From the NCBI GenBank assembly GCA_014384375.1, contig JACNFY010000012.1, positions 1 through 47,305 of the forward strand: a stretch of DNA of 47,305 bases, written 5' to 3'. This DNA comes from Nanobdellati archaeon. GTDB taxonomy: Archaea > Nanobdellota > Nanobdellia > Woesearchaeales > GCA-2686295. Of this stretch, positions 20,214-28,065 are shown in pieces. Numbering within the stretch: position 1 is the first letter of the stretch; each line of letters begins with the position of its first letter. A program made the position numbers and the translations under genes. The notes beneath the pieces are model-generated. The model was not told the DNA's origin, searched no databases, and saw nothing but the letters and a program-made list of their open reading frames with translations.

Positions 20214-21025
20214 TGAAAAATAATTTCTTCAAGGGGGGATTAGATCTCTTAATAATTGACATAGACGACACTTTTATCTATCATCGAACAGTTGCAGTGG
20301 CAAATAGAATATTCCTCAAACTGATGTACAGCCTTTTTCAAAAAGAGATAGACCCTGATAAGATATACACAACCAAGCGGTTGTTGTTATTGATAACAAA
20401 ACTGATAATTCTAAATTTTTTTAGATTCAAGCCAAGCACAGATAAAATAAAAAAACTCATTAGACTAAGCATAACAGCCTTTTATTTACACATCCTTCAG
20501 ATTATAAGAGAGACAAACAACCGCTTTTTCAATATCATCAGCAACGAGAAAATAATTCAGATATGGATTAAAACAGTTATTTCTAACGAGGTTGAAGAAG
20601 AAGAATTTCAACTTTCAAAAACAACAATCAAAAACAATCTCAACAAAGAAGTATTATATATATACAATTCATTAAAAAGTCTAAACCCAAATATGAAGAT
20701 TATAGCAATATCACAAAATTTCGTTGTTGAAGAAGACCCAATCAAAAAAATATTGAAACTTGACATGATCAAATCAAACAAGTTCATAAGCGATGAGAAA
20801 GGAACAATAAAAAGTTTTGAACTTAATGTTAAAAATAAAGAAGATAAAAAAACAATTGCAGATAAAGCTATAAAAAAATTTAGATCAAGAAATATTGGCT
20901 TGTTTATAGAGGATTATGATGATATATACTTACTGGAGTTAAAAAATCTGAGATTTGTACTATACAAGAAAAAATTGAAAAGATTTATATGCAACAAGAA
21001 ATTCAAAGCAGTATCATTTAGATAA
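20213..21025 (+). CDS. HAD-like protein, probable phosphatase
   Basis: 270 residues. Motif I is LLIIDIDDTFIYHRT near residue 12 with both aspartates; motif II is probably AISQN near 167; a Lys-rich segment (NKEDKKTIADKAI) supplies motif III; motif IV is GLFIEDYDDIYLL near 232. About 130 mostly helical residues, including a strongly hydrophobic stretch (LLLLITKLIILNFFRF, about 57-72), sit between motifs I and II as an unusual cap that may touch the membrane. The class resembles phosphoserine phosphatase-like HADs. It is the second HAD in the cluster and immediately precedes the phosphate acyltransferase. Confidence 0.7.
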   Translation: MKNNFFKGGLDLLIIDIDDTFIYHRTVAVANRIFLKLMYSLFQKEIDPDKIYTTKRLLLLITKLIILNFFRFKPSTDKIKKLIRLSITAFYLHILQIIRETNNRFFNIISNEKIIQIWIKTVISNEVEEEEFQLSKTTIKNNLNKEVLYIYNSLKSLNPNMKIIAISQNFVVEEDPIKKILKLDMIKSNKFISDEKGTIKSFELNVKNKEDKKTIADKAIKKFRSRNIGLFIEDYDDIYLLELKNLRFVLYKKKLKRFICNKKFKAVSFR

Positions 21026-21032
21026 ACGGGTG

Positions 21033-22016
21033 ATGAAAATAGATCTAATCAAAAAAATGGAAGAGATTGCAAAGAAGAAACCAGTTAAAGTGCTTGTATG
21101 CGAAGGATGGGATGAAAGATTCTTAAGAGCAAGTGCACAGATTCTAGAAAGAAAACTTGCAAAGATAGTGTTATTAGGAGATCCTAAAGTTGTCAATGAA
21201 GAAGCCAAGAAGTTCGGTGTGGATGTGAGCGGAGCAGAGATAGTTGACTATAAAAATTCTGAGCTTAAGAAAGAATTAGCAGAGAAGCTTGTTGAAGTTA
21301 GGAAACATAAGGGAATGGACTTGAAAACAGCGAAGAAGTTGATCGAGAACGAGAACTACTTCGGATGCATGTATGCTTACTGCGGCTATGCAGACTCAGT
21401 TGCAGGTTCAGCTATCTGCCCAACAGCAGAGCTTATGAGGCCTGCCCTTCAGATACTGAGAAAGAAAAAAAGAATCGTCTCAGAAGTCGTTGTAGTGAGT
21501 GATGTAAAGAATAACAGAACACTATTCATAACAGATGTCAGCTTAAACATAGATCCTAATGCAGAGCAACTAGCTCAAATAGCTCTAAATGCAGTTAAGT
21601 GTGTAAGAAGCTTTGGAATAGTTCCAAAAGTTGCGCTACTATCATTTTCAACAAAAGGAAGTGGTGGAAACCATCCAGCCATACAAACAGTGAGAGACGC
21701 ATTGGAGATTGTGAAAAAAGAGGATCCAAAGCTACTCATCGACGGAGAGATGCAAGTGGACGCTGCTGTAAGCGAATTCGGAGCCCAAAGGAAATGTCCA
21801 GATTCACCGCTAAAAGGAAAGGCAAATATACTAGTGTTCCCAAATCTAACAGCAGCAAACATATTCGGACACTCAATACTCCAATTCTCTGATATGACCA
21901 TGGATTTCACAATGCTGGAAGGTCTGATGAAGCCAGTCGGCATAGTCGGAAGAAGCACTCCTTTAGACACTGTTAGAAATGTAATGGTTAGTGGTGCAAT
22001 GGAAGCGAATTCATGA
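21033..22016 (+). CDS. pta: Phosphate acetyl/butyryltransferase
   Basis: 327 residues, close to a typical single-domain Pta. It would interconvert acyl-CoA plus phosphate with acyl-phosphate plus CoA. Visible family features include VLVCEGWDERFLRASAQI at the N-terminus, YCGYADSVAGS, the central GSGGNHPAIQTVRDAL, and C-terminal NLTAANIFGHS. A GTG three bases upstream is an alternative start. The gene overlaps module 11 by ATGA, linking acyl-phosphate metabolism to the phosphotransfer genes. No acetate kinase is visible in the window. Acetyl versus longer acyl preference cannot be read from sequence. Confidence 0.88.
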   Translation: MKIDLIKKMEEIAKKKPVKVLVCEGWDERFLRASAQILERKLAKIVLLGDPKVVNEEAKKFGVDVSGAEIVDYKNSELKKELAEKLVEVRKHKGMDLKTAKKLIENENYFGCMYAYCGYADSVAGSAICPTAELMRPALQILRKKKRIVSEVVVVSDVKNNRTLFITDVSLNIDPNAEQLAQIALNAVKCVRSFGIVPKVALLSFSTKGSGGNHPAIQTVRDALEIVKKEDPKLLIDGEMQVDAAVSEFGAQRKCPDSPLKGKANILVFPNLTAANIFGHSILQFSDMTMDFTMLEGLMKPVGIVGRSTPLDTVRNVMVSGAMEANS

Positions 22017-23524
22017 AAATGAAATATATCCAAGGTCTGGCTAAGAAGAAACTAAAACATTGGGCTGGAAAGAAATGGTATCATCAGAGGTTTGACGGCT
22101 CACCTTACTTACTACATATGATTGCAGAAGCAGAGATATTGCCTGATAAAAGAAAAGAATTAGGCGGTAATCTGGTGCATTACTGCTTCTTTGACAACGG
22201 AAAGGCTGACTGGTATATTGAGATGGGGGCGATCAAGAAGATATACACAGCAGTCATTGAAGGAGGCAAGAAGAATCCTAACTTAAGTTCTGATCTTATC
22301 AAGGAATGGCTACCAGCTGAAGAAGCATTTTACAAGAAATGCATAGAGATAGGAAAGATTAATCTATCTAAACTGAGCGATAAGGAATTGATTGCCCTGC
22401 ACGACCAGTTTGTTAAGGTCACTCTCAGCAAGAACAGCACAAGCTCGATCATCGACGGGTTTGCATTGGGCACAGACCAGATGATAGCAGATAAGATAAG
22501 AGTTGTTTATGATAAGCATCCAGTGAAGGATAAAATGAGATTCACAGAGGTATTTTCAACACTCACAGCACCTGTACACCTATCATTCATAAACGAGGCA
22601 GAGATTGGACTTTTAAAAGTAGCACTCAAGGTGCAAAAACACAGCAAAGATAAGAAAAAGCTCTTAGAAGAGCATCAAAAGAAATTCTTCTGGACAAGAA
22701 ACAACTATGTTGATGCCCACGTGCTAAGGGTGAAATACTTTGAGAAAGAGCTTAACAAGATTCTAAAAGTAAAGAAAGACATCAAGGAAGAACTAGAAAG
22801 AGTAGAGAACACGCCGAAAGAAAACAAGAAAAACAAGGATAAACTGATGAAAGAATTGAAACTCTATAAAGAACTAAAATTCCTCATAAAAACATCTGAG
22901 GATTTCACGTACTGGCAGGATGAGAGGAAAAAAGGAACATTCTGGACAGCCCACTACGCTTCACAATTGCTTGAAGAGATAGGAAAAAGAGTTGACATAC
23001 CAGCTCACAATCTTAAGTATATGTCTCCCAGGGAAGTAAGCAAGATCTTTGAGAACAAACCAAATATAAATATACTTAAAGAGAGAGAGAAAAACGGTGT
23101 GCTCTACTGGGACAAGGAAGGTCATGAAGCAGTGTATGGACAGGAATGCACTAATATCAGAAACGCCATATTGCAAGAGAAAGATATCTTAGACATTGAT
23201 GATTTCCGAGGACTAACTGCCTCCTTGGGAAGAGTGGTTGGAAAAGTCAAGATTGTAAAGAGCGCAAAAGAGATTGATAAGGTTAAAGAAAAAGATATTC
23301 TTGTAGCAGTCATGACAAGGCCTGATTATGTTCCTGCTATGAAAAGAGCTGCAGCAGTGGTTACTGACGAAGGAGGCGTGACATGCCACGCAGCCATTGT
23401 TACCAGGGAACTAGGTATTCCCTGCATTATAGGAACAAAGATAGCCACAAAAATACTCAAGGACGACATGACTGTTGAGGTTAATGCCAATCACGGTATT
23501 GTCAGGATAATTCGCGATGTTTAA
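22013..23524 (+). CDS. RPH-like helical + swivel protein, module 11, beside the ATP-grasp gene
   Basis: 503 residues; the only module outside the ten-gene run. The swivel histidine is His459 in [17 protein letters not shown], with the tail VNANHGIVRIIRDV (ANHG subgroup, closest in look to modules 9 and 10). Helical landmarks FFWTRNNYVDAH and TYWQDERKKGTFWTAHYA are the clearest in the window. It overlaps pta by ATGA and the downstream ATP-grasp gene by eight bases, so kinase and acceptor are translationally linked. Domain order here (binding+swivel, then ATP-grasp) is the reverse of fused RPH. This pair is the best candidate for the ancestral or core unit. Confidence 0.89.
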   Translation: MKMKYIQGLAKKKLKHWAGKKWYHQRFDGSPYLLHMIAEAEILPDKRKELGGNLVHYCFFDNGKADWYIEMGAIKKIYTAVIEGGKKNPNLSSDLIKEWLPAEEAFYKKCIEIGKINLSKLSDKELIALHDQFVKVTLSKNSTSSIIDGFALGTDQMIADKIRVVYDKHPVKDKMRFTEVFSTLTAPVHLSFINEAEIGLLKVALKVQKHSKDKKKLLEEHQKKFFWTRNNYVDAHVLRVKYFEKELNKILKVKKDIKEELERVENTPKENKKNKDKLMKELKLYKELKFLIKTSEDFTYWQDERKKGTFWTAHYASQLLEEIGKRVDIPAHNLKYMSPREVSKIFENKPNINILKEREKNGVLYWDKEGHEAVYGQECTNIRNAILQEKDILDIDDFRGLTASLGRVVGKVKIVKSAKEIDKVKEKDILVAVMTRPDYVPAMKRAAAVVTDEGGVTCHAAIVTRELGIPCIIGTKIATKILKDDMTVEVNANHGIVRIIRDV

Positions 23525-24425
23525 AATGGAAAAGAAAAAAGTAAAAACAGAGGAAGGAGAGTACACTCCTGAAAACATTCTATGGCTTAAAGACTTGAAC
23601 AAGGATGATATTCCAATCGTTGGTGGCAAGGGAGCCAACCTTGGAGAGATGTTTCATCATTTCAACATTCCTAACGGCTTCTGCATAACAGTTCATGGCT
23701 ACAAGGACTTCATGGACGAAACAACTATAGGAGCACATATCCATGGATTACTTGATAAACTAGATGTTGAAGGCACAGAAGAACTTGATAAAGTCTCAAA
23801 AGAGATTAGAAAGCTAATCATGAAGCAGAAGTTCCCTAAAGACTTAAGAGAAGACATCTTGAAGAACTACCACAAACTGAAACACAAGATTGTGGCTGTG
23901 AGAAGCTCTGCAACAGCTGAGGATTTACCAACTGCCAGCTTTGCAGGACAGCAGGACACATATCTGGAGATAGAAGGAGATAACGACGTAATAACTGCTG
24001 TGCAGAAGTGCTGGGCATCGTTATTCACAAGCAGAGCAATATACTACAGGGAAAAGAACAACTTCCACCACAGAGATGTCTTGATATCAGTTGTCATCCA
24101 AGAGATGATAGATGCAGAGTATGCAGGTGTGATGTTCACTATCGACCCTGTGAACAAGAAATACATCTTGATAGAAATGGTAGAAGGACTTGGAGAAGCT
24201 CTAGTGTCAGGACAAGTAACGCCAAATTCTTATTTCTTGAAGAAAGACACACATGAAGTGAATGAGAAGATGGAGCATTTTGACCTAGACATAAAACTTG
24301 TTGAACAAGTCTCAAAAATAGGAGAAAAAATAGAGAAGCACTACGGCAAGCCACAAGACGTAGAGTTTGCTTTTTACAAAGGAAAACTGTTCATTCTGCA
24401 GTCAAGGCCGATAACAACGTTGTAA
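23517..24425 (+). CDS. Stand-alone PEP-synthase/RPH-type ATP-grasp domain
   Basis: 302 residues covering one complete PPDK_N (PEP/pyruvate dikinase ATP-binding) domain. Visible elements are VGGKGANLGEM with the nucleotide-binding Lys, VPNG-like PNGFCITVHGYKDFM, AVRSSATAEDLPTASFAGQQ, AGVMFTIDPVNK, MVEGLGEALVSGQVTP, and the closing ILQSRPITTL. In RPH and PEP synthase the chain continues from this last motif into other domains; here it stops. In the family this domain phosphorylates the swivel histidine, with ATP going to AMP plus phosphate in RPH and PEP synthase. As the only such domain in the window it is the probable shared kinase for the thirteen swivel modules (inference). A second ATG at 23526 is possible. 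Confidence 0.9.
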   Translation: MFKMEKKKVKTEEGEYTPENILWLKDLNKDDIPIVGGKGANLGEMFHHFNIPNGFCITVHGYKDFMDETTIGAHIHGLLDKLDVEGTEELDKVSKEIRKLIMKQKFPKDLREDILKNYHKLKHKIVAVRSSATAEDLPTASFAGQQDTYLEIEGDNDVITAVQKCWASLFTSRAIYYREKNNFHHRDVLISVVIQEMIDAEYAGVMFTIDPVNKKYILIEMVEGLGEALVSGQVTPNSYFLKKDTHEVNEKMEHFDLDIKLVEQVSKIGEKIEKHYGKPQDVEFAFYKGKLFILQSRPITTL

Positions 24426-24435
24426 TTATTTTATA

Positions 24436-26103
24436 CTATTTCTTTCTCCAGATAAAATAGACTGGAATAAGAACAAGAATAACATTTAGTAAAGGTTTAA
24501 ACTGAAAATCTAACACCTGCTCTAATAATAAACTCTGAGGTCCTTGACTTAATGTTAAAGGCAAATAGTGTTCAAATAAAGGATTTCCAAAAGGGATAAA
24601 GTTATCAACAGCTTTTCCAAGTCCTGCTTCTTCAGGGATTTGAAAGCCTAATACATTAAAGAATATAGATATCACTATGAATGGAATTATATACTTCAGT
24701 TTTATCTTCTTAAAAGAGAACAACAAAGGAATCATCAGGAAAGGCATTAGAGGAGTTAAATTACGAAGACCAAAACAAAAGCCACCCCACCAGATAGGAA
24801 ACCGTGCATTTAATATTAGAAAAGTTCCAAGCAAGAACCATATAAGAAAAGCTTCTCGTTTATGAGTTTTGTACATAAAGAACAAACCCACAAGAGAGAA
24901 TAGCAATATTGGGTAATAGAAAAATAAACCTCTATAAGGAAAAAAAGTTATTCTCAGCAATATATTAAGTCTGTCAGGTTTCATAAAACTCAATAAATTC
25001 TTGGTTCGAAGCCAAAAAAAAGAAAGAGACGATTTATCGACATAACCAGCACAATTCTTTTTCATTGACTCATCAGATATTTCTAAGCAATAGCTTGAAT
25101 CAAAATCTGTAAGTGCATTACAATAAGATTTCCAATCAAGATCCACAATGTGCTCACAAAGATAAGAATCTTTTACAGCGTTGGCAACATGGTATATACA
25201 CTCATCAGTGTTTGAAAGCCTTTTACACATATTAATATCTGATGCAGAGATTGCCTCACACAAAACCTTTTCATCAGATGTAGAAACACTATTACAAAAA
25301 GTGGGAAAAGCCATTATAATACTATTGTCTGCGTAGTCATATCCTAAACGAAGAGGATGATCAAAAACTGAGTAATTATAAGCCATAAATATAATTAATA
25401 AAGGCAAAGCTCCAAGAACAAATCTCATCCTTGACTTAGCACCTTTAAGATAAAAGAAAGTTCCAATTAATACAAAGACCAAAGGGATTGCAATCAATAA
25501 AGATAATGAGCCAAAAAAACCAGCCCAGAAACTATAATCTTTTTTCTCTTTATTTGTTTTCAAAGCCAAATAAAAGCAGAGAAACCCAAAAAAAGTGCTT
25601 GGAACATGTTCATAAAACATGCTTGAATAAATAAACACCAAGGTTCCAAAGCCATATATCATGGTAAGGATTTTTCTATGTGCCTCTTTTTTAGAAAATA
25701 GTTCTGAAATTCTATAAACTAACACTACTGAAAGCGCACCAAGTAGTGCTGAAGTAAATATAATGCTAATAAAGACAAGTCCTAACCACGACTTGCTAAC
25801 ACCTGTATTCCAAAGATTATCATGTGTCTCAGGCACACCAAAAAAGAATTTAAAAGGAGCATAAACAAACACTCCTAAGAAACTCATCCCAGGAACCTTC
25901 TCAGAATAATAATGACCCTTATAATAAGCTCTATCACCAGTATTCTTGTAGTAAGAGTCAATTGACAAACTACCATCATCAACTATTGCCAAAGTTAAAT
26001 CAAGACGGGAATTCTCATTCCAATTAATATACATTGAAAAAGAAGAGAAAATAATCCAGAAAGTAAAGAATAATTTCCACTCAAATCTGTTGAAAACCCC
26101 CAT
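24436..26103 (-). CDS. Polytopic membrane protein, GT-C glycosyltransferase-like, with Cys-repeat insert
   Basis: About 555 residues with around ten hydrophobic segments. The first luminal loop contains acidic residues (AIVDDGSLSID) and YYSEKVPGMSFLGV, resembling the K-PG signature in PMT/ArnT-like GT-C enzymes that use polyprenyl-phosphate sugars. Between membrane segments (about 270-356, counted from an upstream TTG/ATG at 26115) is a soluble insert with eight cysteines spaced 9-14 apart (274, 286, 297, 306, 320, 332, 343, 355) in a C-x2-I/L repeat. I chose ATG 26103 because a TATA-like sequence lies about 27 bases upstream. The gene converges on the ATP-grasp gene with 10 bases between. 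GT-C assignment is moderate. Confidence 0.7.
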   Translation of the reverse strand: MGVFNRFEWKLFFTFWIIFSSFSMYINWNENSRLDLTLAIVDDGSLSIDSYYKNTGDRAYYKGHYYSEKVPGMSFLGVFVYAPFKFFFGVPETHDNLWNTGVSKSWLGLVFISIIFTSALLGALSVVLVYRISELFSKKEAHRKILTMIYGFGTLVFIYSSMFYEHVPSTFFGFLCFYLALKTNKEKKDYSFWAGFFGSLSLLIAIPLVFVLIGTFFYLKGAKSRMRFVLGALPLLIIFMAYNYSVFDHPLRLGYDYADNSIIMAFPTFCNSVSTSDEKVLCEAISASDINMCKRLSNTDECIYHVANAVKDSYLCEHIVDLDWKSYCNALTDFDSSYCLEISDESMKKNCAGYVDKSSLSFFWLRTKNLLSFMKPDRLNILLRITFFPYRGLFFYYPILLFSLVGLFFMYKTHKREAFLIWFLLGTFLILNARFPIWWGGFCFGLRNLTPLMPFLMIPLLFSFKKIKLKYIIPFIVISIFFNVLGFQIPEEAGLGKAVDNFIPFGNPLFEHYLPLTLSQGPQSLLLEQVLDFQFKPLLNVILVLIPVYFIWRKK

Positions 26104-26125
26104 AAAAATTAACAAAAAACGAATG

Positions 26126-26135
26126 ATATAAATAT
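26126..26135. promoter_or_regulatory. Central TATA element between divergent genes
   Basis: ATATAAATAT is nearly symmetrical and lies midway between the divergent starts at 26103 (-) and 26162 (+), at about 27 and 31 bases. Either orientation would give a near-leaderless transcript. Use in both directions is inference. Confidence 0.4.
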
Positions 26136-26161
26136 TTTGTCTAAAACATATATGAGTAGTT

Positions 26162-27208
26162 ATGAAAAAAAGTCAAAAGAAGTATTGGATTTTGGTTATC
26201 ATCATTTTAATACTTTTTCTCATAGATCAGAAGTTTTTCTTAGGTGAGAGTAAAGCCAGATATAATTATGATGATTCACTTCTATGGATATTAAAGCCTA
26301 ATCTTGATAAAAATATCAACTCAAAAGGGTTTATGGATTACGAACACGAATATGAAAAACTCGATCATACAAAAAGGATAATACTTCTTGGAGATTCATT
26401 CATGGGGACAATCATTAATAGCTCATTAGAAAACACATATCCAAGACTTCTTGAGAAAATGTTAAATGAGTATAATTTAGACTATGAAGTAATAAACTTG
26501 GGAGTATCGGGTTATGGAACAGACCAAGAATTGTTGATGTTGAAAAAAGAAGGGTTAAAATATAATCCTGATATAGTTGTATTAGGGTTTTACATGGAAA
26601 ATGATATTCCTGACAATAGTAAAAAAATATTTGAGGTGACAGAAGGAGAATTAGTGGAAAATAAAAAGATAGGCTTTAAAGCCAATAAATTGCTATTCAA
26701 AATATTAAGTTCAGTAGCAGGTAGATCCGCAACATATAATATGTTCACAAAATATGGCGGATCAATGACTCACATATTAATTATTTCAGGAATTTATTCT
26801 CATATTCCATATTATGGATGGAAGATTTTTGAAGACCTGGAGCTAAAATATTTAGATGACGATGTAGAAAAAACTAAAATATTATTAAAAGAGTTTCAAC
26901 AAGTATGTGAAGAGAATAATATTTCACTTTATATTTTATTAATTCCTTCAATCTTAGAAATTAATAATGATATACAAACACATAATTTCACAAAACCAAA
27001 AGACTTGAACTTCGAGCAAATAAAGAATGAGATTATAACTTTCTTGGAAGAAAACAATATTAGATATATAGATCTTTATCGAATTTTTTCTGAAGAAAAA
27101 TCAAGATTATATGTCAAGAATAATATCCACTGGAATATAAAAGGTCAAGAAATAGCTGCAAATATAACATTTCATTTCTTAAAAAATTCAATGTATGCAG
27201 ACAAGTAA
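26162..27208 (+). CDS. SGNH/GDSL-hydrolase-like membrane-anchored protein
   Basis: 348 residues. An N-terminal hydrophobic anchor (YWILVIIILILFLID, about 8-22) precedes an SGNH fold: block I ILLGDSFMGT with the candidate nucleophile Ser, block II NLGVSGYGTDQE with Gly, block III FYMENDIPDN with Asn, and block V NIHWNIKGQEIA with His. The residue usually Asp three positions before the His is Asn here, so the triad may be altered. Family members remove or transfer acyl groups on lipids and surface glycans outside the cell. Location beside glycosyltransferases fits O-acyl modification of a surface polymer. The last 37 bases overlap the convergent GT2 gene. Confidence 0.75.
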   Translation: MKKSQKKYWILVIIILILFLIDQKFFLGESKARYNYDDSLLWILKPNLDKNINSKGFMDYEHEYEKLDHTKRIILLGDSFMGTIINSSLENTYPRLLEKMLNEYNLDYEVINLGVSGYGTDQELLMLKKEGLKYNPDIVVLGFYMENDIPDNSKKIFEVTEGELVENKKIGFKANKLLFKILSSVAGRSATYNMFTKYGGSMTHILIISGIYSHIPYYGWKIFEDLELKYLDDDVEKTKILLKEFQQVCEENNISLYILLIPSILEINNDIQTHNFTKPKDLNFEQIKNEIITFLEENNIRYIDLYRIFSEEKSRLYVKNNIHWNIKGQEIAANITFHFLKNSMYADK

Positions 27209-28065
27209 CCAAGAAAAAAAGCATAATCAAGTATTAACATAAAAAAAAAGAAGAATACTGCTTTAAAAAAATAAAGTTTAATAACTCTTAATAAAGATAA
27301 TATAGGAGTCACAAAGAATACCAATAGTACACCTAAGAAACTTGTTTTCAAAGCAGGCTTAAACGAAGAACCCCATTTTTTCTTTAGAAAAAAATAGTTT
27401 TTTCCTTTGTAGAATTGTTCTTTTAAAGATGGAATTAGTGGTTTATTATTTTGCCTTAGAATTTTCAGAGGATTATATTGATGTTTTAGATTCGAGAACT
27501 TCATCCTAATAGCCAGATCTATATCTTCAAGACAAGGTAAATTTTCATCAAACAATCCAACTTTGTTAAACACTTCTTTTCTAAAAGCAGCAGCTCCTGA
27601 AGCAGGCAAAATAGCATCAGGAAATTTTCTTCTACTATTAAAAACACTCAATGTTCCTCTAAGCCTTGTTTTATAATGTAAATCGTTTATCTGAGAATAA
27701 AAGCTTTTATCTTTAGTAAGGATGCTAAAAGAAATAACATCAACTGATTTATGTTTCTTGAAAAAATCATTAATTGTAGCTAAATAGTTTTCTGGGAATA
27801 AATAATCATCTGCTACAAAACAAATAATATCTCCTTTGGCATTCCTTATGCCATTATTCCTAGCAGTAGAAACACCAGAATGTTTTTGCTTAATATACCA
27901 AACATCATATTTATTAGCAATAGAATAAGTATTATCTGTTGAACCATCATCAACTACTACAATTTCATATTTTTTTTTAGAAATATCTTGTCCAGATAAG
28001 GATTCAAGACAGGTTTTCAAAAGTTGAGCACGATTAAAGGTTAAGACCACAACCGATATTAACAT
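27172..28065 (-). CDS. GT2-family glycosyltransferase with C-terminal membrane segments
   Basis: 297 residues. The GT-A fold is shown by ISVVVLTFNRAQLL, VVVDDGSTDNTYSIA (nucleotide-sugar Asp pair), GVSTARNNGI and FVADDYLFPENY, where the usual DxD reads ADD, then CLEDIDLAIRM supplying the catalytic ED. Two hydrophobic segments at about 240-295 anchor it to the membrane. Inverting GT2 enzymes transfer sugars from nucleotide or dolichyl donors to glycans or lipid carriers. The start is preceded by GGAGGTTT (28073-28080) and overlaps the upstream stop as TAATG, indicating an operon with the GT2-radical SAM fusion. Confidence 0.86.
   Translation of the reverse strand: MLISVVVLTFNRAQLLKTCLESLSGQDISKKKYEIVVVDDGSTDNTYSIANKYDVWYIKQKHSGVSTARNNGIRNAKGDIICFVADDYLFPENYLATINDFFKKHKSVDVISFSILTKDKSFYSQINDLHYKTRLRGTLSVFNSRRKFPDAILPASGAAAFRKEVFNKVGLFDENLPCLEDIDLAIRMKFSNLKHQYNPLKILRQNNKPLIPSLKEQFYKGKNYFFLKKKWGSSFKPALKTSFLGVLLVFFVTPILSLLRVIKLYFFKAVFFFFFMLILDYAFFLGYLSAYIEFFKK

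Noticed and set aside
22013-24425. A split PEP synthase or pyruvate phosphate dikinase
   Set aside because: The ATP-grasp and swivel domains are present but no PEP/pyruvate-binding TIM barrel is encoded anywhere in the window, and the helical domain resembles RPH-type binding domains instead.
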